Of a stretch of DNA of 64,000 nt, positions 9,051 to 17,527 are shown piece after piece. This DNA comes from CALLPQ01 sp964392325 (lineage in GTDB: Bacteria > Pseudomonadota > Alphaproteobacteria > Caulobacterales > Parvularculaceae), in contig CAYMPJ010000014.1 in assembly GCA_964392325.1 (NCBI GenBank), positions 1 through 64,000 on the forward strand, read 5' to 3'. Made by a program: the position numbers and the translations under genes. Positions within the stretch are counted from its first letter, which is position 1, and the number at the start of each line of letters is the position of its first letter. Below the pieces are notes generated by a model. The model was not told the DNA's origin. It did not search any database and saw only the letters and a list, made by a program, of their open reading frames with translations.

Positions 9051-9740
9051 TTAACCTTCCCAATCAACCAGTCCCATCTCACTGATTGTCATGACACGGT
9101 CCATCTTTTTTGCCAAATTATGATCATGGGTTGCAATCACAGCGCACAGTCCTTCCTCACGGACCAATTTGATAAGCGCGTCAAAAACTGTATCTGAAGT
9201 TTTTACATCAAGATTGCCAGTTGGCTCATCAGCAAGCAGAATTTTGGGTTTATTGGCCAACGCCCGCGAAATGGCCGTGCGTTGTTGCTCACCACCAGAA
9301 AGCTGGCCGGGCTGATGGTGGGTGCGCTCTTTCAAACCCATCAGGCTTAGCAAACGCATGGCCTCGATTTCTGCTTCTTTTTTTGATTTGCCTTTGATTA
9401 ATTGCGGCAAACACACATTTCCCAGTGCATCAAATTCCGGAAGCAAGTGATGAAACTGATAAACAAAACCCAGATCATCGCGCCGGATAAGTGTGCGCTC
9501 CCTGTCGTTCAGAGAAGATGTGATCGCACCGTCAATTATGACCTCGCCGCTGGAAGCTTTTTCCAATAATCCCGCAATGTGGAGAAGTGAGGATTTCCCT
9601 GATCCAGATGGCCCCAAAAGCGCCAAGCTTTCGCCTCTGCGCAAAGTGAGGTTCACATCGCGCAACACCTCCAAATCGCCAAACCGGCGACTAACCTGAT
9701 CTAGAACAAGTATTTTATCATTGGGCGCAAAATTACTCAT
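9051..9740 (-). CDS. lolD: Lipoprotein-releasing ABC transporter ATP-binding protein LolD
   Basis: This is the ATPase that powers release of outer-membrane lipoproteins from the inner membrane. It has Walker A (GPSGSGKSS), a Q-loop region (GFVYQFHHLLPEFDALGNV, typical of LolD/MacB-type ATPases), the signature LSGGEQQR, Walker B (ILLADEPTGNLD) and the H-loop (IATHDHNL). At 229 aa it has the usual length. Its start overlaps the end of the permease gene by 8 bases, so the two are coupled. Together with lgt, lspA and several lipoproteins in the window it forms part of the lipoprotein maturation route. Confidence 0.95.
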   Translation of the reverse strand: MSNFAPNDKILVLDQVSRRFGDLEVLRDVNLTLRRGESLALLGPSGSGKSSLLHIAGLLEKASSGEVIIDGAITSSLNDRERTLIRRDDLGFVYQFHHLLPEFDALGNVCLPQLIKGKSKKEAEIEAMRLLSLMGLKERTHHQPGQLSGGEQQRTAISRALANKPKILLADEPTGNLDVKTSDTVFDALIKLVREEGLCAVIATHDHNLAKKMDRVMTISEMGLVDWEG

Positions 9741-11013
9741 AGCGAAGCGCCTCCACCGGATCGAGCCTTGCAGCTTTCCAGGCCGGATATAACGTCGAAA
9801 TAAATGTCATAAACAAGGTCCAGACAATGACGAAAATTGTTTCTGTGACTTGAATTTCTGCAGGAATTTCAGAGAACAAATATATATCCAAATTCCACAG
9901 GGTTATACCCAGTTGGTCCGAAAGAAATTTTTCTATGGGCGCTATATACATTACAAAAAGTGCTCCCAGTACAAATCCGGCAATTGTGCCCAGCACACCT
10001 ATCAACGAACCTGAGATAAAAAATATCCGCATTATTGCGCCCTGTGTCGCCCCCATGGTGCGCAAAATAGCAATATCTCCGGTTTTATCCTTCACCAACA
10101 TTATCAGTCCAGTGATGATATTGAGCGCTGCAACTGTTACAATCAAAGACAGAATGATACGCACCATACCGCGCTCAACTTTTAGGGCATTATTATAACT
10201 TGCATTAACTTGCCGCCAATCACGTACGCCATAGTCACCGGCAACAGCGCGAAGATCGGGCAATAACGGGTCAAGATTATCTGGTTCGTCTACCCGTAGC
10301 TCTATCTTTTGTACGCTGCCCGGAAAACTGAAAAATAGTTGCGCCTGATCGAGGGGCATAAACATTATAAGACCATCAAATTCAGAATTATCGACAGAAT
10401 AGATTGCACCAACACGATAATCTTTACGCCTTATCGTTGGGCCAATGATAGTTTCTGGCCCGCGCCCCGTGATTAACTGGACATAGTCGCCTGCTTTAAT
10501 TCCAAGACGCCACGCAATTCCGCTACCAATAATAACCTCATCGGGTTTACCTTGAGCGGTTTCAAATCCGTCATAAGATCCGCTGACAATAGCATCCTCG
10601 GTTGCGAGTATTTCGCGAGCAAGCAAATTTTGTTTTTCAATACCAATGACAACCGCCCCGGTTTCACCCCGCTCTGTTGTCATATAAACCGGCGCTTGAA
10701 TCACAGGGGCTGCATTTTTAACACCGGGAACGGCGGTTAACTGCGCGGCCAGTTCATTATAATTTTCTATCGGCAACCCATTCTCGACATAGACATGCCC
10801 GTTTAACCCCAGCAATTGATCTAGCAATTTTGCCCTAAAACCTTGCATCACCGCCATCACGACGATCAATACAGCGACAGCTAGCATAATCCCGGCAAAT
10901 GCTATGATAGAAATCAGCGACACGCCCTTACCTGAACGCGTTGCCCCCAAATAACGACGGGCGATCATCCACTCATAAAAGGAAAAGGGCACAGTTGCGC
11001 GGCGTTCTGCCAT
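9733..11013 (-). CDS. lolC: Lipoprotein-releasing ABC transporter permease (LolC/LolE type)
   Basis: The protein has one N-terminal membrane segment (about residues 27-52, VSLISIIAFAGIMLAVAVLI), a long periplasmic domain, and three C-terminal segments ending in the FtsX-like core. The motif LLGLNGHVYV after the first helix is typical of LolC/LolE. LolC/E extract triacylated lipoproteins and pass them to LolA. Many alphaproteobacteria have a single permease acting as a homodimer, and no second lolE copy is visible here. It is the first gene of the lolCD pair, with the gene-poor region upstream holding its promoter. Confidence 0.93.
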   Translation of the reverse strand: MAERRATVPFSFYEWMIARRYLGATRSGKGVSLISIIAFAGIMLAVAVLIVVMAVMQGFRAKLLDQLLGLNGHVYVENGLPIENYNELAAQLTAVPGVKNAAPVIQAPVYMTTERGETGAVVIGIEKQNLLAREILATEDAIVSGSYDGFETAQGKPDEVIIGSGIAWRLGIKAGDYVQLITGRGPETIIGPTIRRKDYRVGAIYSVDNSEFDGLIMFMPLDQAQLFFSFPGSVQKIELRVDEPDNLDPLLPDLRAVAGDYGVRDWRQVNASYNNALKVERGMVRIILSLIVTVAALNIITGLIMLVKDKTGDIAILRTMGATQGAIMRIFFISGSLIGVLGTIAGFVLGALFVMYIAPIEKFLSDQLGITLWNLDIYLFSEIPAEIQVTETIFVIVWTLFMTFISTLYPAWKAARLDPVEALRYE

Positions 11014-11455
11014 TTAGTCCTCTAAAATCAAAACATCACTGACCAACAAATACCCTGCACATTGGCGTTTATCCAGGCAGGGCGAACAGGCCTAAAAAAT
11101 CAACTCCACCCAATGGCGATAGTATCACTATCTTGCCGCCGAGCTTACCCGTTCTGCGTAGCGTGTTTTGGCCGGTGGGCAAGATGATTTTTTCATCATA
11201 TTCAAGATTTGAACCCTTCCCGCGCGCCTTAGGCAGGACCTGTAATGATCGGAGTCCATAACGAAACCGTCACGCATATGTGGTTAGGCGTGTTTTGTGT
11301 TCGATTATGCATCATCGCATATTACGCAGAATTAATAACGAAACGGCCCGCTGACTACTAGGAAACGGTTCTAAGAGTAAATTCTGAGCATTTGTCCCTG
11401 ATTTTCGGGACATGGCTTTTGTCCCATAATTTGCCATACCAACGGTAGGTTATTG
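11014..11455. other. Gene-poor intergenic region
   Basis: No convincing gene is seen in this stretch upstream of lolC. A 38-codon frame at 11245-11361 has a fair ribosome site (CAGGA) but shows no recognisable features. A short hairpin (GTCCC/GGGAC) lies near 11393-11412. The lolCD promoter should be near 11014-11100 on the minus strand but no clear boxes were found. Confidence 0.4.
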
Positions 11456-11560
11456 ATGAAAATTGGGGAGAGGCTGGTTCTGCTCGGAATTGTAGCGACA
11501 TTAAGAGTCCCCGTTGGCCTTGATTGGCTCAATTACCGGGCGGAACAGTTTCATCGATAG
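11456..11560 (+). CDS. Possible 34-aa microprotein
   Basis: A short frame starts with ATG after GGTAGG and encodes a peptide beginning MKIGERLVLLGIVATLRV, with a short hydrophobic stretch and a polar, Arg-containing end. It stops five bases before the next short frame at 11566. The pairing of two short frames, each with a plausible ribosome site, in an otherwise empty region is the only support. There is no family match that I recognise. Confidence 0.25.
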   Translation: MKIGERLVLLGIVATLRVPVGLDWLNYRAEQFHR

Positions 11561-11565
11561 AGGTG

Positions 11566-11667
11566 ATGAAAATGGGACATGAAGGACTTAAACTCACCAA
11601 CATATTAGTGGTCGGTGGTTTATTCATACTTTTAGCCTGGATGACGCTAGCCACATTTCCGCTTTAG
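11566..11667 (+). CDS. Possible 33-aa single-span membrane microprotein
   Basis: The frame encodes a peptide with a polar start (MKMGHEGLKL) and one strong hydrophobic segment (about residues 12-30, NILVVGGLFILLAWMTLAT). This is the profile of a one-pass membrane microprotein. AGAGGT lies directly upstream and favours either the ATG at 11566 or the in-frame ATG at 11572. It follows the 34-aa frame by five bases. Hydrophobic composition with a reasonable ribosome site makes this more likely to be real than the first frame, but the function is unknown. Confidence 0.35.
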   Translation: MKMGHEGLKLTNILVVGGLFILLAWMTLATFPL

Positions 11668-11724
11668 ATTTTGCATCAACTATTTAACTTCCAGCCACAA
11701 AAAAATTGGCTGACTAGCGCAGCC

Positions 11725-12408
11725 TTATTTTGGGCATCGCTTGCGCTGGGTCACGGGCTCGCCGGGCTCTAGAAGAGCCACTTTCTCCAGCGAGGTGGCC
11801 ACTCCTGCGATCCAATCACAATAAATCTCTTTTGCTTCCCATTTGCTTTCAGACGCCATCACGCCGGTTTGCGGATTAATCAGCACCACAAAGGGAGACC
11901 AGACCCGATGCCAACCGCGATCCTTTGCCATTTTCGTGACACCCAAATCATCAGCCAGTTTCAATCCATGTTCTGTCCGCGCATGGAGGCGCAGCACAGG
12001 GATAGAATATGCCTGTTGCGCGGCCAAATATTCATCGAGGGCACCTTTGGCAAAATAGCGCGCAATACGTCCGCCATATACGGGTTTTTCTGGCGAGAAA
12101 TATTCCCGCTCTAAAATTGTGCAATACGGGCAATTATTAAATCCGAATATCACCATTAACGGCGTACCGGCGGCACGGGCCTTTTTATAAGCAGCAATAT
12201 AAAGCGCACGGGAATCGCGGCAATTATGATATTTTAAAGTGCGTGCCCGTTCATCAACACAGTTCTCCAAACGCGGAAAACCCTCATAATCTACCGCAGG
12301 TTCAAAGAGCGGTGCCTGAATAAAGGCGCGATCTTGCGCAGCACTTACCATGACCCATGAAAGCGCCAATAACACCCAGATGAAACGCAGACTTTTGACT
12401 AACACCAC
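11725..12408 (-). CDS. Secreted thioredoxin-fold protein with CPYC motif
   Basis: An N-terminal signal peptide (about residues 1-24, cleavage likely after VSAAQ) precedes a thioredoxin-like domain with the redox motif CPYC at residues 93-96 in VIFGFNNCPYCTILERE. Additional cysteines are at about 50 and 63 and near the end. It probably acts in the periplasm as a thiol-disulfide protein or a maturation chaperone like SoxW/DsbE-type proteins. The insertion after CPYC is longer than in classical thioredoxins. The likely start is the GTG at 12408. It overlaps the end of a decayed methyltransferase fragment by ten bases. No partner DsbD is nearby. Confidence 0.75.
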   Translation of the reverse strand: MVLVKSLRFIWVLLALSWVMVSAAQDRAFIQAPLFEPAVDYEGFPRLENCVDERARTLKYHNCRDSRALYIAAYKKARAAGTPLMVIFGFNNCPYCTILEREYFSPEKPVYGGRIARYFAKGALDEYLAAQQAYSIPVLRLHARTEHGLKLADDLGVTKMAKDRGWHRVWSPFVVLINPQTGVMASESKWEAKEIYCDWIAGVATSLEKVALLEPGEPVTQRKRCPK

Positions 12409-12560
12409 GAACTCCCAAGCGAATCGGAGGCTGGCGCTTCCACTTCAACAAAAACATCCAGTCCGGCGCCGATGCCAAGATCGAAAATTTTAAAGCCTTC
12501 CAGACTAGCCGGTATGGCAAGACCGCACCCATAGTAGCTTTTGACGTCGTCTTGTAACAT
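12399..12560 (-). pseudogene. Truncated ArsM-like methyltransferase fragment
   Basis: A 53-codon frame with a good ribosome site (AAGGA) encodes a protein containing DVKSYYGCGLAIPASLEGFK and the motif-I strand IFDLGIGAGLDVFVEV. In ArsM-type methyltransferases a first YYG motif opens the protein and a second YYGCGL-x-IP precedes the motif DLGSGSGRD about 50-60 residues later. Here the two have collapsed into one, as if a deletion joined them, and the protein stops soon after motif I. The last residues do not continue the family. It appears to be a dead gene ending on the thioredoxin-like gene. The match is from memory of the family. Confidence 0.55.
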
Positions 12561-12592
12561 TGGGAATCCTTATTTCATTTATATAATGAGAT

Positions 12593-12778
12593 TTATCCAG
12601 AACAACTGCCACCCCCCAGCACGCAAAAGGTTGCGCAATAGGGGTGATTTAAAGATACAGCACCGCGCGCCTCTTTCAAGGTCGGGCCGAGATCAAATCG
12701 ATCATCATAGGGCAAGAGGGTACAAGCCATGACAGACGACTTGGCGTAACAGGCCAAAAATCGCAAGACACGTGTGAG
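12593..12778 (-). pseudogene. C-terminal fragment of a cysteine-rich, possibly SPASM-type protein
   Basis: An open frame without a good ribosome site encodes LLPYDDRFDLGPTLKEARG followed by a terminal cysteine cluster (HPYCATFCVLGGGSCSG) before a stop. The spacing C-x3-C-x6-C with glycines resembles the end of a radical SAM/SPASM or ArsS-like protein. It lies directly upstream of, and in line with, the ArsM-like fragment. In known arsenosugar loci a radical SAM gene (arsS) sits beside an arsM gene, so both may be relics of one operon. The family is uncertain; another cysteine-rich protein would also fit. Confidence 0.35.
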
Positions 12779-12958
12779 TTAGGGGGGCGAAAACAACCTA
12801 GATTTTGTATCAAAATGCTGGTTGGGGGGCTCAGCTGAGTACTTAAGACCACATTACTGCGGCGACATTATCCTTCACTAAGATTTTACAAAACCTGCGA
12901 GCTAGTCACCGCCTTTAAGAGCCTAATTACAAAAAATAATATATTTATCCTGGCCTCC

Positions 12959-12988
12959 CTTGACCCCATGGGATTGAGCGCCTATCTG
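12959..12988 (+). promoter_or_regulatory. Heat-shock sigma-32-like promoter of groESL
   Basis: CTTG at 12959-12962 and CCTATCTG at 12981-12988 are separated by 18 bases. They match the alphaproteobacterial RpoH-type pattern CTTG-N17/18-CYTATNT. The -10 box ends five bases before the CIRCE repeat, so transcription would start inside it. The groES start codon is about 120 bases downstream. Confidence 0.65.
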
Positions 12989-12992
12989 ATCG

Positions 12993-13019
12993 CTAGCAGT
13001 CGGCAGAGCCGAGTGCTAA
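12993..13019 (+). promoter_or_regulatory. CIRCE operator (HrcA binding site)
   Basis: CTAGCAGTC, a 9-base spacer and GAGTGCTAA match the CIRCE consensus TTAGCACTC-N9-GAGTGCTAA. The right half is perfect and the left half differs at two positions. It overlaps the expected transcription start of groESL. HrcA repressor bound here would be released when GroEL is titrated by unfolded protein. No hrcA gene is in the window. Confidence 0.85.
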
Positions 13020-13106
13020 TAATCGTTATGGCCATGTTGAAGACCAAAACGAAATCTATTTAACCACTTGTTTTAACTCTTAATTTTAACATCGGGAGAT
13101 TTATCT

Positions 13107-13394
13107 ATGGGCTTTCGTCCACTCCATGATCGCGTACTTGTCCGCCGCCTTGACGAAGACGAGAAAACTGCTGGCGGGATCATTATCCCTGACACAGCTA
13201 AAGAAAAACCCTCACAAGGGGAAATTGTTTCCGCTGGTTCTGGCGCAAGGGGAGAAGACGGGAATATCGTCGCTCTTGAGCTTAAAGCTGGCGACAAAGT
13301 GTTGTTTGGCAAATGGTCCGGCACTGAAGTCAAACTAGAAGGCGAAGAACTCCTCATTATGAAAGAGTCAGACGTCCTCGGCATCATCGATTAA
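13107..13394 (+). CDS. groES: Co-chaperonin GroES
   Basis: This 95-aa protein forms the heptameric lid of the GroEL chamber. It has the hallmark start FRPLHDRVLVRRLDEDEKTA, the mobile loop (GGIIIPDTAKEKPSQGEIVS) and the terminal strand ELLIMKESDVLGII. GGGAGA lies upstream at a suitable distance. It is followed by groEL after a 25-base gap with its own AGGAG. The operon is probably under dual control by an RpoH-like promoter and CIRCE. Confidence 0.98.
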   Translation: MGFRPLHDRVLVRRLDEDEKTAGGIIIPDTAKEKPSQGEIVSAGSGARGEDGNIVALELKAGDKVLFGKWSGTEVKLEGEELLIMKESDVLGIID

Positions 13395-13419
13395 TTTAAA
13401 GTAATTAGGAGACAATTCC

Positions 13420-15081
13420 ATGTCAGCCAAAGAAGTAAAATTTGACGTTGAAGCGCGCGAAAAAATGTTGCGCGGCGTCGATATCCTCGCCAATGCCGTA
13501 AAGGTAACCCTTGGCCCTAAAGGCCGTAATGTCGTTATCGACAAAAGCTTTGGCGCACCGCGCATCACCAAAGACGGTGTGACTGTTGCCAAAGAAATCG
13601 AGCTTGAAGACAAGTTTGAAAATATGGGTGCACAGATGGTTCGCGAAGTCGCAAGCCGCACCAACGACGAAGCTGGCGACGGCACAACGACTGCGACAGT
13701 ACTTGCACAAGCAATCGTTCGTGAAGGCGCTAAATCAGTTGCAGCGGGTATGAACCCGATGGATCTGAAACGCGGCATTGATATGGCCGTAACGAAAGTC
13801 GTTACAGACATTCAGGCACGCTCAACAAAAATCGCCTCTTCTTCTGAGATCGCACAAGTTGGTACAATCTCTGCCAATGGCGAGAAAGAAATTGGCGATA
13901 TGATCGCTCAAGCCATGGATAAAGTTGGCAATGAAGGCGTCATCACAGTTGAAGAAGCAAAAACAGCTGAAACCGAATTGGATGTTGTTGAAGGCATGCA
14001 GTTTGACCGTGGTTATTTGTCTCCTTATTTTGTGACAAACCCGGACAAAATGCTCGCTGATCTGGAAGATCCATATATTCTTCTTCACGAGAAAAAACTA
14101 TCCGGCCTACAGCCAATGCTGCCATTGCTTGAATCTGTTGTGCAATCTTCCCGTCCTTTGCTGATTATTGCAGAAGACATTGAAGGCGAAGCGCTTGCTA
14201 CGCTCGTTGTCAACCGTCTGCGCGGCGGCCTTAAAGTTGCTGCGGTAAAAGCACCAGGATTTGGTGATCGTCGCAAAGCAATGCTGGAGGACATCGCCAT
14301 TCTAACAGGTGGTCAAGTGATTTCAGAAGATCTCGGCATCAAGCTGGAATCTGTAACACTTGATATGCTCGGCACTGCCAAGAAAGTATCCATCACCAAA
14401 GACGATACAACTGTTGTTGATGGCGCTGGCGATAAAGGCGATATTGAAGGACGCACTAATCAGATCCGTCGTCAGATTGAAGATACTTCTTCTGATTATG
14501 ATCGCGAAAAACTACAAGAGCGCCTTGCTAAACTCGCTGGCGGTGTTGCTGTTCTTAAAGTTGGCGGCGCAAGTGAAGTCGAAGTTAAAGAGCGTAAAGA
14601 CCGTGTTGATGACGCGCTTAACGCGACGCGTGCTGCGGTTGAAGAAGGCATCGTCCCTGGCGGCGGTACCGCACTTCTATATGCTTCAAAAGCACTTGAA
14701 GGCGTAAAAGGGGAAAACCCTGATCAGGATGCGGGAATCAATATTATTCGCCGTGCCCTTCAAGCCCCAATTCGTCAAATTGTTGAAAATGCTGGCGGAG
14801 AAGGCTCTATCGTTGTCGGGAAATTGCTCGAACAGGACAATTTCAAATTCGGTTTGAATGCTCAGACTGCAGAATATGGTGATCTCATTGCCGCTGGTAT
14901 TGTTGATCCAGCTAAAGTTGTACGTCACGCTCTGCAAGATGCGGGTTCTGTTGCTGGTCTGTTGATCACAACCGAAGCTATGGTTGCAGATGCACCCAAG
15001 AAAGATGGCGGCGCTCCTGGCGGCGGCATGCCTGATATGGGTGGCATGGGCGGAATGGGTGGCATGGGCGGCATGATGTAA
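13420..15081 (+). CDS. groEL: 60-kDa chaperonin GroEL
   Basis: The 553-aa subunit assembles into the double-ring chaperonin that folds proteins in an ATP-dependent way in the cytosol. It has the ATP site AGDGTTTATVLAQAIV, the apical domain, and a C-terminal glycine/methionine tail (GGMGGMGGMGG). The length and sequence are standard with no insertions. It is the second gene of the groESL operon, started by AGGAG. A rho-independent terminator lies about 130 bases downstream. This is the only GroEL copy in the window; alphaproteobacteria often carry several. Confidence 0.98.
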   Translation: MSAKEVKFDVEAREKMLRGVDILANAVKVTLGPKGRNVVIDKSFGAPRITKDGVTVAKEIELEDKFENMGAQMVREVASRTNDEAGDGTTTATVLAQAIVREGAKSVAAGMNPMDLKRGIDMAVTKVVTDIQARSTKIASSSEIAQVGTISANGEKEIGDMIAQAMDKVGNEGVITVEEAKTAETELDVVEGMQFDRGYLSPYFVTNPDKMLADLEDPYILLHEKKLSGLQPMLPLLESVVQSSRPLLIIAEDIEGEALATLVVNRLRGGLKVAAVKAPGFGDRRKAMLEDIAILTGGQVISEDLGIKLESVTLDMLGTAKKVSITKDDTTVVDGAGDKGDIEGRTNQIRRQIEDTSSDYDREKLQERLAKLAGGVAVLKVGGASEVEVKERKDRVDDALNATRAAVEEGIVPGGGTALLYASKALEGVKGENPDQDAGINIIRRALQAPIRQIVENAGGEGSIVVGKLLEQDNFKFGLNAQTAEYGDLIAAGIVDPAKVVRHALQDAGSVAGLLITTEAMVADAPKKDGGAPGGGMPDMGGMGGMGGMGGMM

Positions 15082-15210
15082 TTGCCTCCCGGCAATTCAT
15101 CATAAAACCGCCCATCATTTGGATAAGGTTCGGATCGTAAACGATCTGGACCGGCGACATGATGAAATGCCCTATAGTCCATACCTCTTGATCCACTTGG
15201 ATTGAATGAA

Positions 15211-15239
15211 AAGGCAGCTTTAACCAGCTGCCTTTTTTA
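15211..15239 (+). terminator. Rho-independent terminator of groESL
   Basis: AAGGCAGCT and AGCTGCCTT form a perfect 9-bp stem around a six-base loop (TTAACC), followed by a T-run. It lies 130 bases past the groEL stop, oriented for plus-strand transcription. Confidence 0.85.
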
Positions 15240-15751
15240 TTACCAACACGCAAAAAGGATAATCAGATAACGAGCACTAATTGTATCATCTTGGCTCATG
15301 ATTACCCTTTCATTCGCCCTATGATTTTACGTTACTCGCTCATTTGGCGTAAATTTTGCCCATCGCGGTCTTAGTCGATCACCCCGGATATGAACCGCAC
15401 TTAATATCGTGATGATTGTCATTATGGCAGATTGGGCGTTAGAACGCTTTTTTGGCGCGGTACTCGCGGGAAAAGTCATCGGCTTAGATTACAAAACCGT
15501 TACCAGCAGCTTCCAGCGAAATATCTTTGGTTTTGGTTCGGCAAAATACAAATATGATAAATCCAAAATGACGCAAGGCGGGACCGCGTATTTCCTTGCT
15601 TGTCCCGGACAAAACCCCTAAAATTCACACTGATTCCAGCGCTCTAGCCTGGCAAAATTGTAATATTATCGTCACTTTCGCACTATATGCTTGTCAGTAC
15701 TAGAAATTAACTACCGATTGCAGCGACCGGTTAGAACCGCTATTAAAACTT
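15240..15751. other. Intergenic region between groEL and the exosortase gene
   Basis: No secure gene is seen. A 70-codon frame at 15409-15621 begins MMIVIMADWALERFFGAVLA. It lacks a strong ribosome site and recognisable motifs, so I do not call it. The exosortase promoter must lie near 15650-15740, but no clear -35/-10 pair was identified. Confidence 0.4.
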
Positions 15752-17338
15752 ATGACACTCTCCAATTTCATCGATCCAATCATGCAGGATGACGCCAAAA
15801 AGCGTGTGGCAATTGCAGCTATTCTTTCCGTTCTGGTAGTATTGTTTGTTTTTCGTGACGCACTTTCATTTCTAATTCAACGCTGGACCAATCAGGAAGA
15901 ACTTGGCCATAGCTTTTTTATTCCCGTTATTACGGGTTGGTTGATCTGGTCAAATCGTGATGCAGTGGTCAAAAGTATTGGCGCACCATCATCTATCGGC
16001 ATCATATTGGGCGTTATGTCTGCCGGGCTTTTGATGCTCGGTCCGGTGACCCATACATTTATCCTTCAAGATATTGGGCTCGTTCTGGCAATTATCGCGC
16101 TTGTTGTTGGCTTTGGAGGCCCATCGCTTTTAAAAATAACAGCCATTCCATTGATCTATCTATTTTTTGCAATTCCGCCGCCGGCATGGGTTATCACAAC
16201 CATGTCGTGGAATATGCAAAATCTTTCCTCCGAAATTGGCGTGGCAATGATCCGGGCCATGAATATTCCGGTTAATCTTTCCGGGAATATTATTGATCTT
16301 GGCCTGTTACAGCTGCAAGTCGCTGAAGCGTGTAGCGGCCTGCGCTATCTCTTTCCATTACTGAGCCTCGGTTTTTTAGCGGGATATCTCTTCAAAGCAC
16401 CGTTATGGCAAAGAATAATTGTTTTTCTATCTGCATTGCCCATCACCATACTCATGAATAGTTTACGCATCGCTATTACTGGTGCCCTCGTAGAATCCTA
16501 TGGTTTATCGCACACAGAAGGATTTTTACATTTCTTTGAAGGCTGGGTTATTTTTGTTTTATGCTTGGCAGCGCTCGTCGGCATTATTGCAATTTTCTGT
16601 TTGGTTATTCCTCCCCGAAGACACGTAATTGATGCCTTGGCCCCGCCAGAACTAGACCCCATACCACCCAGCAAATCCGATAGGTTTAATCTATCAAAGA
16701 CCTCCATATTGGGAGTAATTTCTGTAATTTTGTTTGGAGGCTGGCTGATGAGCCTCGTCTTTACGACCGACAAACTTGTAATTCCCGAGCGCACACCATT
16801 TGCGCAACTTCCCTTTGAATTTAAAGGTTGGGATCACGCAATTCGTCCGCTGGATAGTGAAATTGCGGAAGTTCTTGCAGCAGATGATAGTATTGTGGCC
16901 GACTTCAAAACCCCGGAAGGTGATCTATTCAACATCTATCTTGCTTATCTTACAGCGCGGCGCGATGGCTCCTCATGGCATTCCCCGCAAATGTGTGTAC
17001 CCGGGGGCGGCTGGAATATCGTAGACAACAAAATCATCCCGGCCAGCGATGACCCGGATGGTTTGCCTCATCCATATTATCGCATGGTGGTAGAACGCGA
17101 TCGATCCCGTCAAATTATCTATTACTGGTATGATCAACGGGGGCGTAAAATCGCCAATGAATATAAAATGAAAGCCATGGTCGTCTACGATACTGTCACA
17201 AGACGCAGAGCCGATGGCTCGCTGGTCAGAGTTATGACACCTGTACGACCCTCAGAGAGTATCGAAAGCGCAGACTCCCGCCTTATCGGTATGACCAAAC
17301 AATTGAATACTTATTTACCAAAATATGTACCTAACTAA
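15752..17338 (+). CDS. Exosortase fused to an EpsI domain (XrtD-like)
   Basis: This multi-pass inner-membrane cysteine transpeptidase/protease would process PEP-CTERM-type sorting signals. The first ~300 residues carry about eight membrane segments and the catalytic triad Cys194 (VAEACSGLRYLFP), Arg239 (ILMNSLRIAITG) and His260 (GFLHFFEGW). The conserved GHSFFIP loop comes near residue 52. The last ~200 residues are an EpsI-like extracytoplasmic domain with WHSPQMCVPGGGW. The fusion is characteristic of alphaproteobacterial exosortases such as XrtD, which recognise VPLPA-type tails. Nothing else from exopolysaccharide synthesis, and no protein ending in such a signal, is found in the window. 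The exact exosortase class is inferred. Confidence 0.88.
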   Translation: MTLSNFIDPIMQDDAKKRVAIAAILSVLVVLFVFRDALSFLIQRWTNQEELGHSFFIPVITGWLIWSNRDAVVKSIGAPSSIGIILGVMSAGLLMLGPVTHTFILQDIGLVLAIIALVVGFGGPSLLKITAIPLIYLFFAIPPPAWVITTMSWNMQNLSSEIGVAMIRAMNIPVNLSGNIIDLGLLQLQVAEACSGLRYLFPLLSLGFLAGYLFKAPLWQRIIVFLSALPITILMNSLRIAITGALVESYGLSHTEGFLHFFEGWVIFVLCLAALVGIIAIFCLVIPPRRHVIDALAPPELDPIPPSKSDRFNLSKTSILGVISVILFGGWLMSLVFTTDKLVIPERTPFAQLPFEFKGWDHAIRPLDSEIAEVLAADDSIVADFKTPEGDLFNIYLAYLTARRDGSSWHSPQMCVPGGGWNIVDNKIIPASDDPDGLPHPYYRMVVERDRSRQIIYYWYDQRGRKIANEYKMKAMVVYDTVTRRRADGSLVRVMTPVRPSESIESADSRLIGMTKQLNTYLPKYVPN

Positions 17339-17431
17339 GGCGCTGGTCGAAATAACCTGAGTCTCAGTTTGAACATTTAAATCAGATGGCATATTGCGCG
17401 AGCTCGGAGCAATCGAGATTTTCTTTCTTCA

Positions 17432-17466
17432 GTTTATGAGCTCTATCGGATTAAGAGCTCATAAAC
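17432..17466. terminator. 13-bp perfect inverted repeat between convergent genes
   Basis: GTTTATGAGCTCT and AGAGCTCATAAAC pair perfectly around a nine-base loop. It sits between the stops of the exosortase gene (plus) and the NTF2-like gene (minus). No long T-run follows on either side. It may terminate transcription from both directions, or be an extragenic repeat unit. Confidence 0.5.
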
Positions 17467-17527
17467 ATGTGAAATTTTCGATCGGAACGTTTTGACCATC
17501 TACCGCCCACGATGAAATTTTATGATT

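Noticed and set aside
11245..11361. 38-codon frame upstream of the two microproteins
   Set aside because: A fair ribosome site is the only support; the composition is not typical of a small protein.
12541..12732. 63-codon plus-strand frame
   Set aside because: It is opposite the two minus-strand gene fragments, which have recognisable motifs, and has none itself.
15409..15621. 70-codon frame between groEL and the exosortase gene
   Set aside because: No strong ribosome site, no motif, and mixed composition; too weak to call as a gene.
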